From Laspinema palackyanum D2c (GTDB lineage Bacteria > Cyanobacteriota > Cyanobacteriia > Cyanobacteriales > Laspinemataceae), in assembly GCF_025370875.1 (NCBI RefSeq), contig NZ_JAMXFD010000001.1, forward strand, positions 553,819 to 617,818: 64,000 nucleotides of DNA, given 5' to 3'. The position numbers and the translations under genes are program-made. The notes under the pieces are model-generated. The model saw nothing but the letters and a program-made list of their open reading frames with translations, did no database searches and was not told where the DNA came from. Below, one piece after another: positions 55,371-63,789 of the stretch (positions within the stretch are counted from its first letter, which is position 1; the number at the start of each line of letters is the position of its first letter).

Positions 55371-56210
55371 TTAAGGGGTGACGGAAGGTTCTAGGGTTAA
55401 GAGGTTACTTAAAGCCACCCACTGCGACACACTCAGGTCTTCGGCACGCACTTGGGGGTTAATGTTTAATTGTTCCAGAAACTGGGTCAGTTGATCGCGA
55501 TCGACCAGTCCTTTTAAATTATTTCGTAACATTTTACGCTTGCTGGAAAACCCAACTTTTACTAAAGTCTCTAACCACCGAGGGCGATCGGCAGGAAGGG
55601 CTAAGGGTCGCGGAGACAACCGCACCACCGCAGAATCAACTTTAGGCACGGGGTAAAAGGCTTTGGCGGGAACGGTACAGATATATTCGCACTCAGCGAC
55701 ATACTGCACCCGCACAGATAATGCTCCATAAGTGCGGGATCCAGGTGCGCCCGTGATCCGTTCGGCAACTTCTTTTTGAATCAGCAGGACGACAGACTGA
55801 TAGGGAATTTGGGGCGGTTGGGAAATGGTGCCGAGGAGTTTTTCTAAAATCGGGCCGGTGATATTATAGGGAATATTGGCAACGACTTTATTGGGATGGT
55901 GAAAGTGTTCCGGAGTTTGGGTTAAGACGGACTCTAAATCCAGGTCCAAAAAGTCCGCGCATAAGAGTAAGAAATTCGGGATATCCCCTAATTTTTTGGC
56001 AAGTTTTTGGGACAAATTGCGGTCAATTTCTACGGCGACCACAGATTCAGCCCGGGAGAGTAACTGGCGGGTGAGGATGCCGGTCCCGGGGCCAATCTCT
56101 AGGATGCGATCGCCGGGAGATAATGCCGCCGCGTTGACAATTTCATTGAGGGCTTTATCGCTTTGCAGCCAGTGTTGAGCAAATTGTTTTCGAGGATAAG
56201 GCGAGGGCAT
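55371..56210 (-). CDS. rsmA: 16S rRNA (adenine-N6,N6)-dimethyltransferase
   Basis: 279 residues, SAM-dependent methyltransferase (KsgA) that dimethylates the two adenines in the 3' terminal 16S rRNA loop. Visible: the Gly-rich SAM site LEIGPGTGILTRQLL, the acidic VAVEIDRNL, the catalytic VVANIPYNITGPIL (NxPY), and the family ending SSKRKMLRNNLKGL. First gene of an rsmA-ispE-DUF3082 unit. Confidence 0.98.
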   Translation of the reverse strand: MPSPYPRKQFAQHWLQSDKALNEIVNAAALSPGDRILEIGPGTGILTRQLLSRAESVVAVEIDRNLSQKLAKKLGDIPNFLLLCADFLDLDLESVLTQTPEHFHHPNKVVANIPYNITGPILEKLLGTISQPPQIPYQSVVLLIQKEVAERITGAPGSRTYGALSVRVQYVAECEYICTVPAKAFYPVPKVDSAVVRLSPRPLALPADRPRWLETLVKVGFSSKRKMLRNNLKGLVDRDQLTQFLEQLNINPQVRAEDLSVSQWVALSNLLTLEPSVTP

Positions 56211-56230
56211 TGGATTCAGGGGTGGGTTCG

Positions 56231-56380
56231 GTGAAACGTTTAGCTTTTTTATTGTACCGGGTTTGGGACGGAAAAATTGCCCTCTCTCTCCCGGAAGATT
56301 TGCGGGTATTTCTGGAGGAGGAATTTTTGAGGATTTGCCCCGGATACCGATTTTCCTCCACCTACAAAGAAAGAGATTAA
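56231..56380 (+). CDS. Possible small protein (49 aa)
   Basis: GTG at 56231 with AGGGG about nine bases upstream. The peptide VKRLAFLLYRVWDGKIAL then SLPEDLRVFLEEEF has a protein-like residue balance and ends EIC-type RICPGYRFSSTYKERD. It lies in the divergent gap before the rhodanese gene. No family recognised. It could be a chance open frame. Confidence 0.35.
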   Translation: MKRLAFLLYRVWDGKIALSLPEDLRVFLEEEFLRICPGYRFSSTYKERD

Positions 56381-56471
56381 AAACGTTCTACCTTAAGGGA
56401 GAGGAAGGTTAGAGTAAAAGTTACTAAAGTTTACATATCGTGTAAAACACCATTAAGGATATACAATTATC

Positions 56472-56981
56472 ATGGCAAATTTAGCAGACAACATCAAACA
56501 AGTCAAAGAAACTCTCCCGAATATTACGCCGACTCCACCGGATATAAAACCCCAGGTTACCCCAGGAGAACTCAAGTCTCGTCTGGAGTGGGGAGAACCC
56601 GGTTTAACGATTATCGATGTGCGCGATCGCGAATCCTTTAACTACGAACGCATCACCGGCGCGATCTCCATGCCAATGGAAAACCTCGCCGAAACCGTCA
56701 GTTCCAGCTTAGAATTCAAGCGGGACATCTACCTGTATGGTGACAGCGACGAGCAAACCAAACAAGCTGCCAGCGAACTCCGCAGCGGCGGCTTTATTAA
56801 CGTTGCTGAAATCAAAGGCAGTTTACCGGCTTGGAAGGCGATCGGCGGTCCCACGGAAGGGATTGCTTCGATGGAAGGTCCTTCCGGTCCTAGTTCCGTG
56901 AAGAAAAGCGAAAGTAACGTGGCTGCTCGTGTTGCCAAGCAAGGGGATTTAGAAGCCAAAAAATCTCAACAACATCGCTAG
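56472..56981 (+). CDS. Rhodanese-fold protein lacking the active-site cysteine
   Basis: 169 residues. Rhodanese-like core (~35-125): LTIIDVRDRESFNYERITGA, DIYLYGDSDEQTKQA, GGFINVAEIKGSLPAW. Active rhodaneses have a cysteine at the start of the loop after the central strand (VVYC). Here the position is glycine (LYGDSDEQ), so sulfur transfer is not expected. The protein probably binds a ligand or partner. The C-terminal ~45 residues are charged and disordered. An acceptable GGAT lies ahead of the start. Confidence 0.88.
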   Translation: MANLADNIKQVKETLPNITPTPPDIKPQVTPGELKSRLEWGEPGLTIIDVRDRESFNYERITGAISMPMENLAETVSSSLEFKRDIYLYGDSDEQTKQAASELRSGGFINVAEIKGSLPAWKAIGGPTEGIASMEGPSGPSSVKKSESNVAARVAKQGDLEAKKSQQHR

Positions 56982-57058
56982 AGTTAAGTTTTTAACTCGG
57001 CGATTGATTGGGTGATTAAGTCTAAATTAAGCTTCTAGGCTTACCATCATCTTTAATT

Positions 57059-57086
57059 GTAGAGGCGCGATTAATCGCGTCTCTAC
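57059..57086. repeat. Dispersed palindrome GTAGAGGCGCGATTAATCGC-type
   Basis: A 28-base inverted repeat centred on TTAA with one mismatch. It is the common cyanobacterial GTAGAGACGCGATTAATCGC family. A diverged relative forms the terminator at 61239-61270. Confidence 0.75.
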
Positions 57087-57114
57087 TCTGGCGTTTTGAT
57101 CGCGGGTTTTGAGA

Positions 57115-58047
57115 CTACTGAGCGATCGCAGTGAAGGAGTCCAGATTAACGACTTTCCAGGTACTTGCTAACGCCTCAGCAATCGCACCTGTAATAAAGT
57201 TATCACTCCAATAGGCGACATGAGACAAAGGATTCCAACTGGTTAATAAATTCCCCACATTCACCGGCCAATCTGTCGTTACAACCTTTTCATATTCAGG
57301 ACTCAGAGATTTGAGCGGATAGGAAATAATATCATTGGGGTCATAAAAATTAACCCATTCCCCGACTAAATTCGGATGATAATTCGTTAACGGCTTCGCC
57401 GGAACCTGGATGGGACGGTCAAACTTTTGATGCAAACTCCACAAGGCGATCGGGCTTCCGAGACTATAAAATAAAGTCAGGGTTTCCCCGCGTTCTAACG
57501 GGGTATTTCCCATCTGGTTCCTCACGGATTCAGGCATCAGCACTTTACTCCCCCGGGTCCGCGTAAATTCCTGAAGATCATAAAAGTAATTGCTGGCGAT
57601 CACGGTCCCCAGACTATGAGCAATGGTGCAGAGGGGGGCGGTGGGACCTGCTTTTTCCGCTAAAGTTCGCAGACTTTGTGCAACCCTGCCGTGAATCCCA
57701 TCATACAGACGGCGATCGCGTTCCGATGTGACTTGATAGGCGATCGTATCTCCCAAAACATTGATGAAAAAAAACCGCAACCATTCAAACCGCAAATTCT
57801 CTCCCTTCACTTTGTCCCATAACTCTTGTTGTTCCGGTTGCAGCAGCGGTGCCCAATAAATATATTCAAATACTAATCGAGATTCAGATTCTTCTGGGGA
57901 AATTCCCAACTGCTGGGCAAATCTTTCAATAATTTGACGGGATAACTTACTAAAATATTCCGGTTTTTCTAACTTCCCCTCATCCACATCCGGATCTCCC
58001 GACCCCATGCCATGAATGACCGCAACAGCTATTTTTTGAACTGACAT
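57115..58047 (-). CDS. Alpha/beta-hydrolase-like protein
   Basis: 310 residues. The start AVAVIHGMGSGD resembles the oxyanion HG region of lipases. The nucleophile elbow reads IAHSLGT, a variant of GxSxG with alanine for the first glycine. A histidine late in the chain (NPLSHVAYWSD) could complete the triad. The middle is helical with no membrane segment. A cytoplasmic esterase or lipase is inferred. The substrate is unknown. Confidence 0.7.
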   Translation of the reverse strand: MSVQKIAVAVIHGMGSGDPDVDEGKLEKPEYFSKLSRQIIERFAQQLGISPEESESRLVFEYIYWAPLLQPEQQELWDKVKGENLRFEWLRFFFINVLGDTIAYQVTSERDRRLYDGIHGRVAQSLRTLAEKAGPTAPLCTIAHSLGTVIASNYFYDLQEFTRTRGSKVLMPESVRNQMGNTPLERGETLTLFYSLGSPIALWSLHQKFDRPIQVPAKPLTNYHPNLVGEWVNFYDPNDIISYPLKSLSPEYEKVVTTDWPVNVGNLLTSWNPLSHVAYWSDNFITGAIAEALASTWKVVNLDSFTAIAQ

Positions 58048-58208
58048 GATGCTAACCCTTTTAAAAAAATTCGCAAACTTTTCCCTATCATAAATCCCTT
58101 CGCCCTTCTAAACTGCCTCCTGTAGGCTGATCTTGACAATCAGGGGTGGGAACGGCACCCAACCCCCAAATTTCGTCATCTCAAGCGGGTTTAGCCTTTT
58201 AAAAAATA

Positions 58209-58240
58209 TCAAACCTGACCCCTTCAGGGGTCAGGTTTGA
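58209..58240 (-). terminator. Terminator of the debranching enzyme gene
   Basis: TCAAACCTGACCCC and GGGGTCAGGTTTGA form a perfect 14-bp stem with a four-base loop. On the minus strand it is followed by ATATTTTTT. Confidence 0.92.
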
Positions 58241-58264
58241 CTGAGATGATTATTGCTCAATCAT

Positions 58265-60283
58265 TTACTCTTCAATCTTTAATTCAGCCACAACCCGCAG
58301 CACTTCCGCCACTGTCCAAGCTTGAGCGAAAGCCCCCGTCGGTGTCATCGGCGCATCTCCGTCAAAAATCTCACTGAGATTGCCGATACAAGCTTCTAAC
58401 AAATGATTGGCAAGGGGAATCAGGAATGTAGCCGCAGTTTTCGGGTCCTTTGTGACCCGCAAATAGGCTGAAATATAAGGTCCAATTAGCCATCCCCAGA
58501 CGGTTCCCTGATGGTACGCGCCATCCCGTTCTAGGAGGGTTCCCCCGTAATGTCCGATATAATTGGGGTCGGTTGCAGCCAGACTCCGTAATCCGTAAGA
58601 TGTGAGTAGCGATCGCCCACAAGCCTCAACCACCGCTCGTTGTCGCTTACCCGGTAACGGACTATCCGGCAAAGAGACCGCAAAAATCTGATTCGGGCGC
58701 AAGGAGGCGTCATTGCCATTGGCTGTATCAATCACATCGTAACAATATCCCAACTCTTCATTCCAGAACCGCTCAAATCCCGCCAAGGTGCGATCGCCTA
58801 ACTTCTGATATTCCCCCTCGGGCTTTCCTAACTTCCGCGCAAACTCCCCCATTGTCCGCAAGGCATTATACCACAAAGCATTCACCTCCACGGCCTTACC
58901 CTGACGGGGAGTCACCACCCACTCGCCGACTTTCGCATCCATCCAAGTCAGTTGCACTCCCGGTTCCCCGGCATACAGCAATCCATCCGCCTGATCCATT
59001 TGAATTTGATATCTTGTGCCTTGTTGATGCCAGTCAATAATCTCTCTCAACACCGGCCATAATTCTTTCAGCAGCTTTTTATCTTTTGTAGCTTGATAGT
59101 AAGCCCGGATAGCCTGAAAATACCACAGGGTCGCATCAACAGTATTATAATCTGGGGTTTCTCCCTGATCCGGAAACCGATTGGGTAACATTCCCTGATC
59201 CACATACTGGGCAAAGGTTTGGAGAATTAATTTCCCAATCTGTGGACGTCCGGTACAAAGGGTTAAACCGGGGAGGGCGATCGCCATGTCCCGTCCCCAA
59301 TCCCCAAACCAAGGATATCCGGCAATAATGGTTTTCCCATTGCGATTCTCAGGGTAAGGGCGATCGACAATAAAGCGATCGGCGGCCAATACAAGCTCAC
59401 GCACCCACTCCGGGGATTTTCGGGACAACTGATACGCTTTCGCTTTTTTACCTTTCAATCCTTTCCCTTTGAGGGCGCGTTTGATTAACTGTTGATCCCA
59501 CTCCCGACGAGACTGTAAAGCACTTTCCACCCCTAAACTAGCATGGGAGTCCGTACTCACTGCGATCGCCAAAGATTGTCCCGGTTGTAACTCACCCTGA
59601 ATGGTTGCCACTTGCAGTAAATCTTCCAGACAGTCCCCTCCGCGACTCTTTTCCACCGCAAAATCAAACCCATAATGCCACTGATGCGCCGGACTAACTG
59701 CGCCTCCAACGGCATACAAATAGAACGGAACCGCCCCGGGAAAGGCCGTAATACACAGACCCGACTTCACCGACTCCACCTGCATCAACCGGCTATTCCC
59801 TTGGGTCGTATGATGGCGATCGCGATAGGTTGCAAACCCTTTTATCATCAAAGTAATCGGCAAACTGGACCTGCGTAGGGTATAAGAAATATAGGTAGTA
59901 TTTTCCCCCTGCTGCATCCAAATTCGCTTTTCTAACAACGCATCCCCAAACCCATAACTCCACACCGGAATAGAACCTTCTAAATGAAAGCGATCGAGTA
60001 CCAAATATCCTCGCGGTTCTACCGTCCCATCCGCCCATCGATTCGTAAACAGAGGATAATCTTCATTCCCATAACTCGCCACTTCATCTAGTTTAGAAAA
60101 CATCAGGGTATGACCCAAAGGCGGATGAAGTGCCGCCATCAGTAATCCGTGATAGCGCCGTGTCAGCAGTCCAGCCACAGTACCGGAGGCATAGCTGCCG
60201 GTCCCATTTGTGACTAGCCATTCGCGAGATTCAGCGGTTGCTAACTCGCCACACAATTCTCGACCCAGTTCACTTTTGAGCAT
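58265..60283 (-). CDS. Amylo-alpha-1,6-glucosidase (glycogen debranching enzyme, GH133-type)
   Basis: 672 residues. The N-terminal domain (REWLVTNGTGSYASGTVAG, RRYHGLLMAA) matches the archaeal/bacterial GDE N-terminal family. The C-terminal catalytic (alpha/alpha)6 barrel has AGYPWFGDWGRDMAIALPG, with catalytic acids expected in this region and around the later EIFDGDAPMTPTGAFAQAW. It removes alpha-1,6 branches during breakdown of cyanobacterial glycogen. Monocistronic, with its own terminator. Confidence 0.93.
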   Translation of the reverse strand: MLKSELGRELCGELATAESREWLVTNGTGSYASGTVAGLLTRRYHGLLMAALHPPLGHTLMFSKLDEVASYGNEDYPLFTNRWADGTVEPRGYLVLDRFHLEGSIPVWSYGFGDALLEKRIWMQQGENTTYISYTLRRSSLPITLMIKGFATYRDRHHTTQGNSRLMQVESVKSGLCITAFPGAVPFYLYAVGGAVSPAHQWHYGFDFAVEKSRGGDCLEDLLQVATIQGELQPGQSLAIAVSTDSHASLGVESALQSRREWDQQLIKRALKGKGLKGKKAKAYQLSRKSPEWVRELVLAADRFIVDRPYPENRNGKTIIAGYPWFGDWGRDMAIALPGLTLCTGRPQIGKLILQTFAQYVDQGMLPNRFPDQGETPDYNTVDATLWYFQAIRAYYQATKDKKLLKELWPVLREIIDWHQQGTRYQIQMDQADGLLYAGEPGVQLTWMDAKVGEWVVTPRQGKAVEVNALWYNALRTMGEFARKLGKPEGEYQKLGDRTLAGFERFWNEELGYCYDVIDTANGNDASLRPNQIFAVSLPDSPLPGKRQRAVVEACGRSLLTSYGLRSLAATDPNYIGHYGGTLLERDGAYHQGTVWGWLIGPYISAYLRVTKDPKTAATFLIPLANHLLEACIGNLSEIFDGDAPMTPTGAFAQAWTVAEVLRVVAELKIEE

Positions 60284-60468
60284 AATTTTTTCCGTTTATT
60301 TAGATTAAATGATTCTGATTTCAAGACTGAAATATGAACACCGATATCTTAGGGGCAGTCTTAAGATTCTGCCCCGAGAAGTCGGCTGATCTCGCCCAAT
60401 TTTTATTATTTAATCATCTATTTCCTCAATAAATGTGAGATAAATTATTCCTCAGTAATCCCCTCGCT

Positions 60469-60930
60469 TCATCCTTCCGTAGAAACCGGACTAGGTACAG
60501 AGTCGGATTTAGGGAAAAACTTTTCCGTGACCCCTGCCGTGACCAAATGAGATAACAATCCCATCGGACCTGCAAACAAGCATAACAGCAGGGAGTGAGT
60601 CGTCCAATCCCCGGTTTGCTGTCCTTGCCAATAGATCCAGCGACCTACAAACAAGTCCATGACTAAATAATGAACCCACCCCGTAGCGGCAGGCCCTTCA
60701 TTGCCAAAAAATCGGGCAATATCTGCCAGAGTGGGATTAGACATGGCTTGGGCTGTTTCTGCATCCACTTGTCCGAAAAATAGATAAATATACAAGAGGG
60801 CGAGGGGGACAAAGGGCAGATAGGATTCCATCACCTTGCGACTGACTCCCCAATTGGGTAAGACAATCATCAAGAACCAGAAGGGCAAGACAAAGAGGTT
60901 CCCGGCATTAAACAAAAGTTCAAGGTTCAT
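60469..60930 (-). CDS. ABA4-like (DUF4281) membrane protein
   Basis: 153 residues from the ATG at 60930, preferred over an upstream start because the family begins directly with the helix after MNLELLFNAGN. About four membrane helices. Motifs PFWFLMIVLPNW, GWVHYLVMDLFVGRWIYW and LFAGPMGLLSH are those of the ABA4 family, whose plant member is needed for neoxanthin synthesis. The cyanobacterial role is not established. A carotenoid link is possible. Confidence 0.85.
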   Translation of the reverse strand: MNLELLFNAGNLFVLPFWFLMIVLPNWGVSRKVMESYLPFVPLALLYIYLFFGQVDAETAQAMSNPTLADIARFFGNEGPAATGWVHYLVMDLFVGRWIYWQGQQTGDWTTHSLLLCLFAGPMGLLSHLVTAGVTEKFFPKSDSVPSPVSTEG

Positions 60931-61125
60931 GGTTCGCTGTTTTTCTCTCAATTTGACCAAATGTTACAATAAAACCACGGACACACAAAATTCAGCGGGA
61001 GAAGTTTGAAGGGGCAATCCCCGGGGGTTGCCTCGGACAAAGGGTTCGGTGCATCGAGGCAAGCCGTGCTAAGATCAGCGAAAACCACCGCTTAACGGTT
61101 CCTATCCAATCCCAGGAGAACTCTG

Positions 61126-61221
61126 ATGACTGTTCATGATTTATTAATGCTTGTGCTGTTACTTTCCCCAGGTTTAGCGCTTTCTGCTTTGGTAATGGTC
61201 GCTTTTGCGGCTGGGGGTTGA
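61126..61221 (+). CDS. Small single-helix membrane protein (31 aa)
   Basis: ATG at 61126 with AGGAG (61114-61118) seven bases upstream. The 31-residue product is almost entirely one membrane helix (LLMLVLLLSPGLALSALVMV, ending FAAGG). A terminator follows 18 bases after the stop, so this is a complete small transcription unit. It resembles small thylakoid-type subunits but I cannot assign a family. Confidence 0.7.
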   Translation: MTVHDLLMLVLLLSPGLALSALVMVAFAAGG

Positions 61222-61238
61222 GATCCGGTGAATGGCCT

Positions 61239-61270
61239 AGAGACGCGATTGATTGCGTCTCTATTTTTTT
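61239..61270 (+). terminator. Rho-independent-type terminator
   Basis: AGAGACGC and GCGTCTCT form an 8-bp stem with an eight-base loop, followed by A and seven T residues. Confidence 0.9.
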
Positions 61271-61798
61271 CTCCAGAGGAATTTCTTTGGGATAAAAACG
61301 GTTCTACTCTAAAATAGAATCCTCCCATTTCACGGTTCTCACAAGCCACCCTTTGAGATCTGCCTCTGGGGAAGAGGTGACTCCTTTGCTCCCGGGGCGA
61401 TCGCCAAGGATAAGATTACCTTAAAGACATTTTGTATCCTCCGTTACAACTTTTGAATCAAGCCCAGGCAAACAGCGAAGAAGACCGTTTTTTTAGGGTG
61501 CAGTCTGGTCTTAAAGTTGAGGACAAACCGACAACTGATTTGGCTGAAACTCATTGTTGACAAGGATTCTAGCCCCACACTCTCCTCATTCCTACTCCCC
61601 TTCTCGTGGGAAATGTTAATTTTTGTAAAAAGCCGTTTTAGGGGTTCCCATTTTGACCAAAGCGTGCTAATATGTCTGTCGAGAGTGAATTCGGTAGTAG
61701 CGTTTGTTTCTGGTATTGAGTAGGTATTTCCCTTTTCGTATTGGCAGCTTCTCTCCGAAATCTCAAACTCTACAACTCGTGAATTTTGGAGACATCCC
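61271..61798. other. Long leader of the RRM gene
   Basis: 528 bp without a supported gene. Cyanobacterial RRM genes often have long 5' leaders involved in cold regulation, which would fit, but no defined element was recognised. Confidence 0.4.
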
Positions 61799-62113
61799 AT
61801 GTCTATTTATGTAGGCAACCTTTCTTACGACGTAACTCAAGAAGATTTAAGTGCTGTTTTTGCCGAATATGGTTCGGTTCAGCGAGTTCATCTTCCCACA
61901 GACCGCGAAACAGGCCGTCCTCGCGGCTTTGCCTTTGTGGAAATGAAGAGTGAGACTGAAGAAGCTGCGGCAATTGAAGCACTGGATGGTGCAGAATGGA
62001 TGGGTCGCGATATGAAGGTCAACAAAGCCAAACCCCGGGAAACCCGGAGTTCCTTCGGTGGCGGAGGCGGCGGTGGTCGTCGCAACAGCAACTTTTCTTC
62101 TAACCGTTACTAA
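61799..62113 (+). CDS. RRM-type RNA-binding protein (Rbp family)
   Basis: 104 residues. A single RNA recognition motif (1-~80) has RNP2 IYVGNL and RNP1 RGFAFVEM, both with the aromatic residues that stack on RNA. A short Gly-rich tail follows (FGGGGGGGRR). Cyanobacterial Rbp proteins bind RNA in the cytoplasm, and glycine-tailed members are often cold-induced. A 16-bp terminator-like hairpin follows. Confidence 0.96.
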   Translation: MSIYVGNLSYDVTQEDLSAVFAEYGSVQRVHLPTDRETGRPRGFAFVEMKSETEEAAAIEALDGAEWMGRDMKVNKAKPRETRSSFGGGGGGGRRNSNFSSNRY

Positions 62114-62162
62114 TCCGGGCGATCGCATCACACAGTAATTCAACCCTTTGAATTTTATCTGA

Positions 62163-62198
62163 AAACGCTGAGGCACTTGATGAAGTGCCTCAGCGTTT
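62163..62198 (+). terminator. Terminator-like hairpin of the RRM gene
   Basis: AAACGCTGAGGCACTT (62163-62178) and AAGTGCCTCAGCGTTT (62183-62198) form a perfect 16-bp stem with a GATG loop. Confidence 0.85.
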
Positions 62199-62378
62199 CC
62201 TGTGCTTGTGAGTTGTATAGCGATTCTTTCTTGGAGGAATTGGAGCCTCTTGTTCCCTTGCTGTAATCCTGATTTTCAATCCGATCATTTTAAAAAATTG
62301 TCGCGGCTGATTTCTAGGGACCCACCCAGTCCTTTGTCGGTAAAAATCAGAAATCAGCCCCGAAAAAAGCGGGATGAA

Positions 62379-62783
62379 TTAGGGTTTTTCAGCAGCGATC
62401 GCCAATTTGGCCCCTTCAATGCGACGCACCCGATCCATCACTGCCACCACCTGTCCATGTTCAACGGCTTTATCCGCTTTTAACACCACCACAGAAACAG
62501 GTTCAGCCTTCATGCGATCGCGCACCGCTTGTTCTAAATCCTCCAGGGCGACTGCCTGTTCATCCAGCATCAACAATCCCTCAGCATCAATAGAAACCGT
62601 TAATTTCACCGTCTCCGTTTGCACTGCCGCCGTAGAAGCTTGAGGCAAATTCACCGGCAATCCTTCGGATTTCGATAAAAACATCGACGAAATGATAAAA
62701 AACGCCAAAATACTAAAAATGACGTCAATCATCGGGACAATATTAATCTGAGCTTGAGTTTCTGGTTCATCGGGTAGACGCAT
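62379..62783 (-). CDS. exbD: ExbD/TolR-family protein
   Basis: 134 residues from the ATG at 62783, where the usual start MRLPDEPETQAQINIVPMID lies. One membrane helix (VIFSILAFFIISSMFL) contains the conserved Asp of MIDVIF, which carries protons. The periplasmic domain is ExbD-like (LPQASTAAV, DKAVEHGQVVAVMDRVR). Works with ExbB to energise TonB. It overlaps the exbB 3' end by 17 bases, so translation is coupled. The nearest TonB-like gene is at 24626. Confidence 0.93.
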   Translation of the reverse strand: MRLPDEPETQAQINIVPMIDVIFSILAFFIISSMFLSKSEGLPVNLPQASTAAVQTETVKLTVSIDAEGLLMLDEQAVALEDLEQAVRDRMKAEPVSVVVLKADKAVEHGQVVAVMDRVRRIEGAKLAIAAEKP

Positions 62784-63417
62784 ACTTTTGTTCCCCTCGG
62801 TCTCTTTCATAACGATGACGATAGAGTAACTCAAGTTGACCCCCAACTTCTTGAATTAACGCAATCTGTCGCACATAAAAACTGCGAAACGTATTGGCAA
62901 ACAGCAGGGTAAAAATTGCTACCACTAATCCCATCACCGTAGAAACGAGGGCCTCGCTAATCCCACCCGTGACCCCGGTGGTATCGCTACCTCCCACATC
63001 CCCGAGTCTCAGGGAGCCAAACGATTGCATCAAGCCTAAAATCGTTCCTAATAACCCCAATAAAGGGGCGACATTAATAATCGTCTCAAACACCATATTG
63101 AAGCGCTTGAGCAGAGGAAATTCCGCCTGGGCCGCACTTTCGAGCGCCAGTCGAAACTCTTCCGGATTGGGGTCATCTAACGCCAAGGCCTCTAAAAAAA
63201 TTCGGGCGACTGGTAAATCTGCATTCAGTTGCAGCTTTTTCATCGCCAGATCGGGGTCTTGGCGGTAGAGTTGCAAGACTTCTCGGACCATTCTCCCCTG
63301 GCGGCGATTCACCCGAAACCAGAAGAATAGACGCTCTGCAATCAGCGCTAATGCCAGAATTGAAGCAATCAGGAGCGGTACCGAGACTATCCCGCCCGCA
63401 GCCATTAAATTACCCAT
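62767..63417 (-). CDS. exbB: ExbB/TolQ/MotA-family proton channel protein
   Basis: 216 residues from the ATG at 63417 (MGNLMAAGG). Three membrane helices: an N-terminal one (IVSVPLLIASILALALIAER) and a pair in the C-terminal half (INVAPLLGLLGTILGLMQSF and ISEALVSTVMGLVVAIFTLL) typical of ExbB. Forms the pentameric stator with ExbD. First gene of the exbB-exbD pair. Confidence 0.94.
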   Translation of the reverse strand: MGNLMAAGGIVSVPLLIASILALALIAERLFFWFRVNRRQGRMVREVLQLYRQDPDLAMKKLQLNADLPVARIFLEALALDDPNPEEFRLALESAAQAEFPLLKRFNMVFETIINVAPLLGLLGTILGLMQSFGSLRLGDVGGSDTTGVTGGISEALVSTVMGLVVAIFTLLFANTFRSFYVRQIALIQEVGGQLELLYRHRYERDRGEQKYASTR

Positions 63418-63789
63418 GTAGTTTACGTTCCTCGAACCCACAACAGAGACCCTGGCGGGTCCTGATGCTGTTATTTGATAAAGATTCTCAAAAAGCCTAT
63501 ATCAAATTTAGAGAGTTTGTCAAGAGGGGTTGTAAAATTAAGGTGAAAGAAACCGACGAGGGTTGATATCAAGTCAGGGACAGGAGTTTGGAGCGATCGC
63601 CAGGTCGTCCCAGCTTGTTTCCCCGGTTTAAAATTATTGCAACTTAGTCCCAATTATTGCAACTGCCCCTCAGAAGCGCTTCCCTGGAACCCTGCTCAAA
63701 CCCCTCGGTCTGTGCCAGAATAAAACAGGCGATCGCCTCATGGAGCATCCCTGCTCCTGGACTATCGACAAGATAGGGAGATTCACGCT
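63418..63789. other. Divergent intergenic region
   Basis: 372 bp between exbB (minus) and the truncated gene at the right edge (plus). It contains a short direct repeat of ATTGCAACT near 63635-63663. No gene is supported. Confidence 0.4.

Noticed and set aside
61444-61800. 118-codon minus-strand frame upstream of the RRM gene
   Set aside because: No start signal or family features; it lies across the RRM leader and promoter region.
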